From a virus, in the IMG/VR virus record IMGVR_UViG_3300037586_001357, positions 1 to 21,044 of that record: a stretch of DNA of 21,044 nt. One strand, given 5' to 3'. This document shows positions 18,278 through 21,044 of the stretch, piece after piece. The translations under genes were made by a program, and so were the position numbers. The notes under the pieces were generated by a model. The model saw only the letters and a program-made list of their open reading frames with translations, had not been told where the DNA came from and searched no databases. Numbering within the stretch: the first letter of the stretch is position 1; the number at the start of each line of letters is the position of its first letter.

Positions 18278-18709
18278 GGTGCAACAGGAAAATATATACA
18301 TTGTAGTAGAGATATTACAACAGGTGCAATCGCATTAGCGGCAGCATATAATCCAGCGTTATATCATACTATTGAATGTAATAGTGGTGTGAGGGCTGAT
18401 ACACAGAAGAATCAAAGAATGCATATGTCAGGTGTGAATATTGGTCTGACTAATATTGGTGGTGGTGCAGTGACTGTAACATTTAATATCAGTGCTGATG
18501 CTGCTGGTGATAAGTTGATTGTACCAGATACTGCGTGTACAATTTCACCGGGACTAACTACAGCGACTGAAGGATTAGCGGCTGCATATGTTGGTGTTAA
18601 TTATGTATTAGGTGAATTGGCAGTGACTGATAATACAGTTTATATTCACGCTAAGATTAATGGTGGTACAGCCAATATGGTTTTAAGTGCTATAACTTGG
18701 GAAGAATAG
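18275..18709 (+). CDS. Small beta-rich virion protein, unknown
   Basis: This 144-aa protein starts at ATG 18275 in the duplicated ribosome module. The sequence is Ala/Gly/Thr-rich and strand-forming (VNIGLTNIGGGAVTVTFNISADAAGDKLIVPDTACTISP; TVYIHAKINGGTANMVLSAITW), like small capsid- or tail-decorating beta sandwiches. No transmembrane or enzymatic motif is seen. Sharing its ribosome site with the gene before it suggests the two products are made in similar amounts and may assemble together. The function is unknown. Confidence 0.5.
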   Translation: MGATGKYIHCSRDITTGAIALAAAYNPALYHTIECNSGVRADTQKNQRMHMSGVNIGLTNIGGGAVTVTFNISADAAGDKLIVPDTACTISPGLTTATEGLAAAYVGVNYVLGELAVTDNTVYIHAKINGGTANMVLSAITWEE

Positions 18710-18712
18710 ACA

Positions 18713-18934
18713 ATGGAATTTGAAGCATTGGCAGCGTTGATTGCTGGACCGTGTGGAGGATTAGTTGTTGCTGTTTATTTCCTCAGGTCTTTTATATCAT
18801 TTCAGAAAGATACTATACAGAAAGTATTGGATAGTGCGGATGAAGATAGAGAATTGTTTAGACAGGCTCTTACAAAGATTGATATCCGTTTACAGTATCT
18901 TGAGAAGTTGGTTGAGAGACAGTGCGAGAAGTAA
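18713..18934 (+). CDS. Small membrane-anchored coiled-coil protein (holin-like candidate)
   Basis: This 73-aa protein starts at ATG 18713, 3 nt after the previous stop. Residues about 5-27 (ALAALIAGPCGGLVVAVYFL) form one hydrophobic segment. It is followed by a charged helix (FQKDTIQKVLDSADEDRELF, then LTKIDIRLQYLEKLVER) with heptad spacing, so it is a single-pass protein with a coiled-coil tail. T7 places its small holin gp17.5 (67 aa) right after the fibre gene, and this gene has the same place and size. A holin or lysis-accessory role is therefore reasonable. However, no endolysin gene is nearby, and single-segment proteins of this shape also serve other roles. Confidence 0.5.
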   Translation: MEFEALAALIAGPCGGLVVAVYFLRSFISFQKDTIQKVLDSADEDRELFRQALTKIDIRLQYLEKLVERQCEK

Positions 18935-19010
18935 GGTGGGGTTCTATGAAAGCGATAGGATCCGGCGTAAGCAGAAGTTAGTTATTAAAAAAATAATAAA
19001 GAGGAAAGAT

Positions 19011-19187
19011 ATGGGTAAGGCAGAAGAAGTAAGTGTAAGTGTGGCTGATGATTTATTGAGGTTGCTCTGGAAAGTATTCAAGTATGGCAAAGGTGGTTAT
19101 ACAAAAGAAGAAGCCAGAGATCTCGGAGAAGACCTACTGGCTCTTGCATTTGAAGTACTTGAGAAAGCACTAGATAAGGAAGACTAA
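19011..19187 (+). CDS. 58-aa acidic helical protein, unknown
   Basis: ATG 19011 has GAGGA at 19001-19005. A longer in-frame reading from upstream would run through the 18713 gene in another frame and has no ribosome site, so I take the short form. The sequence is helical and acidic (VADDLLRLLWKVFKYGKGGY; TKEEARDLGEDLLALAFEVL), probably two amphipathic helices. It is the last gene of the rightward unit. Its stop overlaps the stop of the opposing nuclease gene by 4 nt (19184-19187). No family is recognised. Confidence 0.55.
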   Translation: MGKAEEVSVSVADDLLRLLWKVFKYGKGGYTKEEARDLGEDLLALAFEVLEKALDKED

Positions 19188-19873
19188 GCGGCGTTAGATC
19201 CTGTAATGATTTTAATTACATTGGACTTACGGTCGGCGTGGATTTCCTCAAAGTTGTTGGGTTGATTATTTTTAAGTTCAGCCCAGTGTGCTTTGTTTAG
19301 TTGTGACCAGATGCGTTTGCATTGTGGTACATTTTTAATGGATGGAATGATATGTCCAGTCCAGTATAAAGTTTCTGTTAGAGGGATTTGGGATTTGAAT
19401 CCGTAGTCCTTAGCAGCAGGGCAATCGCCGTGTGGTACTTTATAGATGAAGCCGGGACAGTCATTACGATTGTCCATATTCTGATGTGCTACACCCATAC
19501 GACAGCCTTGTGCTTCCATAGCATTGAAGCGTTTGTATAGGGTTTTAGCGTGATAGAAATGGGCAGTATAGTTTTTCATATTGATGAAGCAGATTAAATC
19601 TATCTCGTCAATGTTAGTGTACCATTGAGGTCGTTTAGATTTCTGATCGTCTTGATAGATTTCAAATACGAAATCGCTATAGCCTACTTGGTTCCAGTCT
19701 AATGCCTTGACTTCTATATTCATAGTGCGTCCAGTTTTCATTAGTGATGTAAGGTCGTAGGGAAAGATACGGTAGTCCATTTTTTGTGTTGGCATTCCGT
19801 GTTCTTCAAATGCTAGGCGTACTGCCTGCTCTGTCCATTCTGCTTTGATTAGATCGGTGTTGAAATTTTGCAT
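19184..19873 (-). CDS. Probable PD-(D/E)XK-type nuclease with Cys/His cluster
   Basis: This 229-aa protein starts at the ATG on the minus strand at 19873. AAAGGAG (minus strand, about 19885-19891) lies 11 nt ahead of it. An in-frame ATG at 19915 overlaps the upstream gene and has no ribosome site, so it is rejected. Residues D40 (FPYD) and E54-V-K56 (NIEVKA) form the D-Xn-E-x-K pattern of PD-(D/E)XK nucleases, preceded by a helix with E24/E25. A Cys/His group follows (C124, H130, C139, H148, C151) that could bind zinc. It is second in a leftward two-gene unit. Possible roles are DNA processing, host DNA degradation or recombination. The superfamily call rests on one short motif and is moderate. 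Confidence 0.5.
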   Translation of the reverse strand: MQNFNTDLIKAEWTEQAVRLAFEEHGMPTQKMDYRIFPYDLTSLMKTGRTMNIEVKALDWNQVGYSDFVFEIYQDDQKSKRPQWYTNIDEIDLICFINMKNYTAHFYHAKTLYKRFNAMEAQGCRMGVAHQNMDNRNDCPGFIYKVPHGDCPAAKDYGFKSQIPLTETLYWTGHIIPSIKNVPQCKRIWSQLNKAHWAELKNNQPNNFEEIHADRKSNVIKIITGSNAA

Positions 19874-19904
19874 AGTAGTTTTATCTCCTTTGATAATGTT
19901 AGTG

Positions 19905-20564
19905 TTATGCAGCATCAGATACTACAGGTGTAGGTGCCGATGCCTTCAAGGTAAGTCCCTTGAATTTGTGGATTAGTTTCCGTTTATGACTGTGAAAGGT
20001 TTGGCGTGTTACGACCTTGCCCGGATAGTTGAGAACATATTTGTAATGTTCATCGTATACGATATCATCCAGTCCAGTCATTGACCGGAAGATAAAGCGT
20101 TCTCGTTCTGTTGCGTGATATTCGCAGAAGTCAGAGATTAGTTGATAGATAGACTTGTTTGTCATTAGTTCCTCCATATTATCTATTGTACTATAAGTTA
20201 GACTATTTGTAAAATCTTTTAGTTTATATTGTAATGTTCGCTTATACCTTTTGGATTGTTTGCGAAGTTTGTATGAATACCAGTCCCTGAATATCTTGAT
20301 AGATAATGGTTTGAATTGTTCAAGGGGTAGGTCTATAAATTTAGTTAGTGCTCGTTGTTCCTCCGAATAGAAAGCGGCTGAGGTAGAAAGAATAGATCGT
20401 TCTAATTTAGATGATGGATTCCAGACACGACAGGTATCCCTAAAGTATTCAGCCTTCTTGACTTGATGTGTCATACAGAGAAGAGCGTGAAAGTATGAGG
20501 CGATGCCGTTGCGGTCAGTTAATAAGAAATGTATCTTATCGTCGGGTAGTAGTTTCTGTTGCAT
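19905..20564 (-). CDS. Basic DNA-binding protein with sigma region 4/LuxR-like C-terminal HTH (putative)
   Basis: This 219-aa protein starts at minus-strand ATG 20564, with AGGA at about 20575-20578. It is Lys/Arg-rich (RKQSKRYKRTLQYKLKD, residues about 101-117). Residues about 150-203 read HATERERFIFRSM..., then VTRQTFHSHKRKLIHKFKGL. This resembles the 'S-E-R-E-R-x-V/I-x' and 'V-S-x-x-T-V/F-x-x-H-x-x-K-I-x-x-K-L' pattern of sigma region 4 and LuxR-type helix-turn-helices. No region 2 is recognisable. A regulator of phage transcription, perhaps acting at the paired 1256/20885 promoters, is a hypothesis. It is the first gene of the leftward unit, 31 nt ahead of the nuclease start. It could also be a plain DNA-binding protein with chance similarity. 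Confidence 0.45.
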   Translation of the reverse strand: MQQKLLPDDKIHFLLTDRNGIASYFHALLCMTHQVKKAEYFRDTCRVWNPSSKLERSILSTSAAFYSEEQRALTKFIDLPLEQFKPLSIKIFRDWYSYKLRKQSKRYKRTLQYKLKDFTNSLTYSTIDNMEELMTNKSIYQLISDFCEYHATERERFIFRSMTGLDDIVYDEHYKYVLNYPGKVVTRQTFHSHKRKLIHKFKGLTLKASAPTPVVSDAA

Positions 20565-20598
20565 TGGTAGTAGTTCCTATGTTTTGTACTGTATATAT

Positions 20599-20627
20599 AG
20601 TATACCATATTATTAGTAGATTGTAAA
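20599..20627 (-). promoter_or_regulatory. Sigma70-like promoter of the leftward two-gene unit
   Basis: On the minus strand, TTTACA (20627-20622), a 17-nt spacer and TATACT (20604-20599) are followed by a short leader of about 28 nt to ATG 20564. The -10 box is preceded by TGG, an extended -10 feature. This is close to consensus, so the host RNA polymerase should read it early. Confidence 0.8.
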
Positions 20628-20709
20628 GTATTATTTTTATTTTTGTTATTATTTATTGTACTATAGTAAATAGGTATGTACAAGAGAAAAAGACAATTTA
20701 ATTTGAAAT
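20628..20709. other. AT-rich spacer with TTGTAC/GTACAA half-sites
   Basis: This is very AT-rich sequence between the leftward promoter and the small RNA terminator. It holds the inverted pair TTGTAC (20656-20661) and GTACAA (20678-20683), separated by 16 nt. A third TTGTAC lies at 20584-20589, just beyond the leftward transcription start. It might be an operator. No gene is seen. Confidence 0.3.
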
Positions 20710-20760
20710 AAAAAAAGAAAGTCCCCGACCCTGAAACTACTACATAAAAGGGAAGGGGAC
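20710..20760 (-). terminator. Intrinsic terminator of the candidate small RNA
   Basis: On the minus strand, GUCCCC (20760-20755) pairs with GGGGAC (20726-20721). An inner CCCU/AGGG helix closes a 16-nt loop, with a 2x2 mismatch between the helices. The stem is followed by TTTCTTTTTTT (20720-20710). On the plus strand no T-run follows, so it is directional. Confidence 0.8.
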
Positions 20761-20814
20761 CGAGAACTTGTCCGAGCCAAAGGAGATTATGGCTCTTCAG
20801 TATGGACTGATCTC
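20710..20814 (-). ncRNA. Candidate small regulatory RNA with anti-Shine-Dalgarno loop
   Basis: A minus-strand RNA of about 105 nt is predicted from a promoter (20821-20849) and an intrinsic terminator (20710-20760). From the expected first base (G, 20814) the sequence folds into one long interrupted stem: GAGA/UCUC (20814-20811 with 20765-20762), GUCC/GGAC (20807-20804 with 20773-20770) and GAGCCA/UGGCUC (20795-20790 with 20779-20774). An 8-nt bulge interrupts one side. The apical 10-nt loop reads UAAUCUCCUU, which looks like the anti-Shine-Dalgarno end of 16S rRNA. AUCUCCUUUG can pair with CAAAGGAGAU at the nuclease gene's ribosome site (about 19883-19892, minus strand). No known family is recognised. 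Transcription, folding and targets are inferences from sequence. Confidence 0.55.
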
Positions 20815-20820
20815 TATAAT

Positions 20821-20849
20821 AGTATACATTGTAAAATGAAAGTTTTCAA
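20821..20849 (-). promoter_or_regulatory. Sigma70-like promoter of the candidate small RNA
   Basis: On the minus strand, TTGAAA (20849-20844), exactly 17 nt, then TATACT (20826-20821). The expected start is G at 20814, which is also where the predicted RNA stem begins. The octamer TTTACAAT, found at the -35 of three other promoters here, occurs in the spacer (20835-20828). Confidence 0.7.
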
Positions 20850-20884
20850 GGGAAAAGTGAAATGAAAATAAATAAAAAAAAGTC

Positions 20885-20922
20885 TTTACAATTTTCTCGC
20901 TAAAGCAGTTAGTATAAATGTA
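20885..20922 (+). promoter_or_regulatory. Rightward promoter (copy 2 of the two-copy promoter)
   Basis: TTTACA (20885-20890), a 19-nt spacer and TAGTAT (20910-20915), with CTAAAGCAGTTAGTAT at 20900-20915 identical to copy 1. It lies directly downstream of an A-rich tract and about 75 nt ahead of the gene at 20991. It diverges from the small RNA and the leftward unit. Confidence 0.72.
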
Positions 20923-20939
20923 GGTACAAAATTGGTAAG

Positions 20940-20955
20940 CAGACGACCATAGGAG
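20940..20955 (+). repeat. Conserved leader element (copy 2)
   Basis: CAGACGACCATA (20940-20951) is identical to 1303-1314 and runs into AGGAG (20951-20955). The nearest ATG (20957) is too close to that site and gives only an 8-codon frame, so the element probably acts on the longer leader of the 20991 gene. Confidence 0.55.
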
Positions 20956-20990
20956 AATGGATTTCTGGAAGAATAAATACTGAGGGGATA

Positions 20991-21044
20991 ATGATTATGA
21001 TATTGCCGGTACAGAACTTAGGGCTGAAAGTTCCAACAAGACCG
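20991..21044 (+). CDS. Start of an unidentified gene, cut by the window edge
   Basis: The frame opens at ATG 20991 (or the in-frame ATG 20997) and stays open to the edge, giving MIMILPVQNLGLKVPTRP. GAGGGG (20982-20987) lies upstream and is better spaced for 20997. The gene is driven by the second copy of the structural-gene promoter, so it probably belongs to another structural or packaging unit. Eighteen residues are too few to identify it. Confidence 0.5.
   Translation, partial: MIMILPVQNLGLKVPTRP

Noticed and set aside
18946-18981. 11-aa frame MKAIGSGVSRS between the holin-like and 58-aa genes
   Set aside because: Too short, and only a weak GGTGGGG ahead. It probably falls within an ordinary spacer.
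18765-19187. A 140-aa rightward frame covering the end of the 18713 gene and the 58-aa gene
   Set aside because: It overlaps a well-formed gene in another frame and its start has no ribosome site. Only the part from ATG 19011 looks coding.
19196-19220. AT-rich inverted repeat TGTAAT/ATTACA as a terminator for the rightward unit
   Set aside because: The stem has almost no G-C pairs and no T-run follows. It lies inside the nuclease coding sequence.
20721-20795. tRNA or tmRNA-like structure in the 20.7-kb hairpin region
   Set aside because: No acceptor/T-arm arrangement or CCA end. The stems fit a hairpin plus terminator better.
20789-20839. Plus-strand 16-codon frame (MALQYGL...) with AAGGAG 3 nt before its ATG
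   Set aside because: No plus-strand promoter was found and the spacing is short. The same bases are the loop and stem of the better supported minus-strand small RNA.
20957-20983. 8-codon leader peptide MDFWKNKY
   Set aside because: AGGAG lies only one base before the ATG, which is too close for initiation, and the peptide shows no attenuator-like codon run.

Overview
The window is part of a tailed-phage genome with a podovirus-like (T7-type) structural module. It has no rRNA, tRNA, integrase, IS element, CRISPR array or host housekeeping gene. The clues are gene order and protein character: a capsid protein, a small Gly/Ala-rich decoration protein, a head-tail adaptor, a beta-rich tail nozzle/hub protein, short tail appendage proteins, then three successively larger proteins (258, 832 and 2275 aa) placed like the T7 internal virion proteins gp14-gp15-gp16. 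Base composition looks moderately AT-rich (about 42% GC by eye). The host is unknown.

Layout, left to right. (1) 1-1244: the 3' end of the major capsid gene, a decoration-protein gene and a perfect 13-bp-stem terminator. (2) 1256-19187: a second rightward unit that starts at a distinctive promoter and runs through twelve tightly packed genes (connector, nozzle, three related tail proteins, three ejection-type proteins, two beta-rich surface proteins, a small membrane/coiled-coil protein and a 58-aa protein). I saw no internal terminator. (3) 19184-20564: a leftward two-gene unit with a sigma70-like promoter. It encodes a basic protein with a sigma region 4/LuxR-like C-terminal helix-turn-helix and a probable PD-(D/E)XK nuclease. 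It meets the rightward unit tail to tail with a 4-nt overlap. (4) 20565-20990: a non-coding control region holding the leftward promoter, a candidate small RNA gene on the minus strand with its own promoter and terminator, and a near-copy of the 1256 promoter driving the gene that begins at 20991 and leaves the window.

Three things stand out. The first is the candidate small RNA (about 105 nt, 20710-20814 minus). Its predicted nested stem shows an anti-Shine-Dalgarno loop (UCUCCUU) that can pair over 10 nt with the ribosome binding site of the neighbouring nuclease gene. The second is the apparently complete absence of CCWGG, AGCT, CATG, GGCC, TCGA and ACGT from 21 kb. This is visible as synonymous-codon rules (His is CAC before G, Pro is CCC/CCG before Gly, Ala is never GCT after A) and suggests strong restriction pressure. 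The third is the pair of matching promoters, 19.6 kb apart, which share an unusual 19-nt spacer carrying a CTAA-N5-TTAG dyad and a separate 12-nt leader element. They may be read with help from the phage's own HTH/sigma-like protein. All counts and alignments were done by eye.
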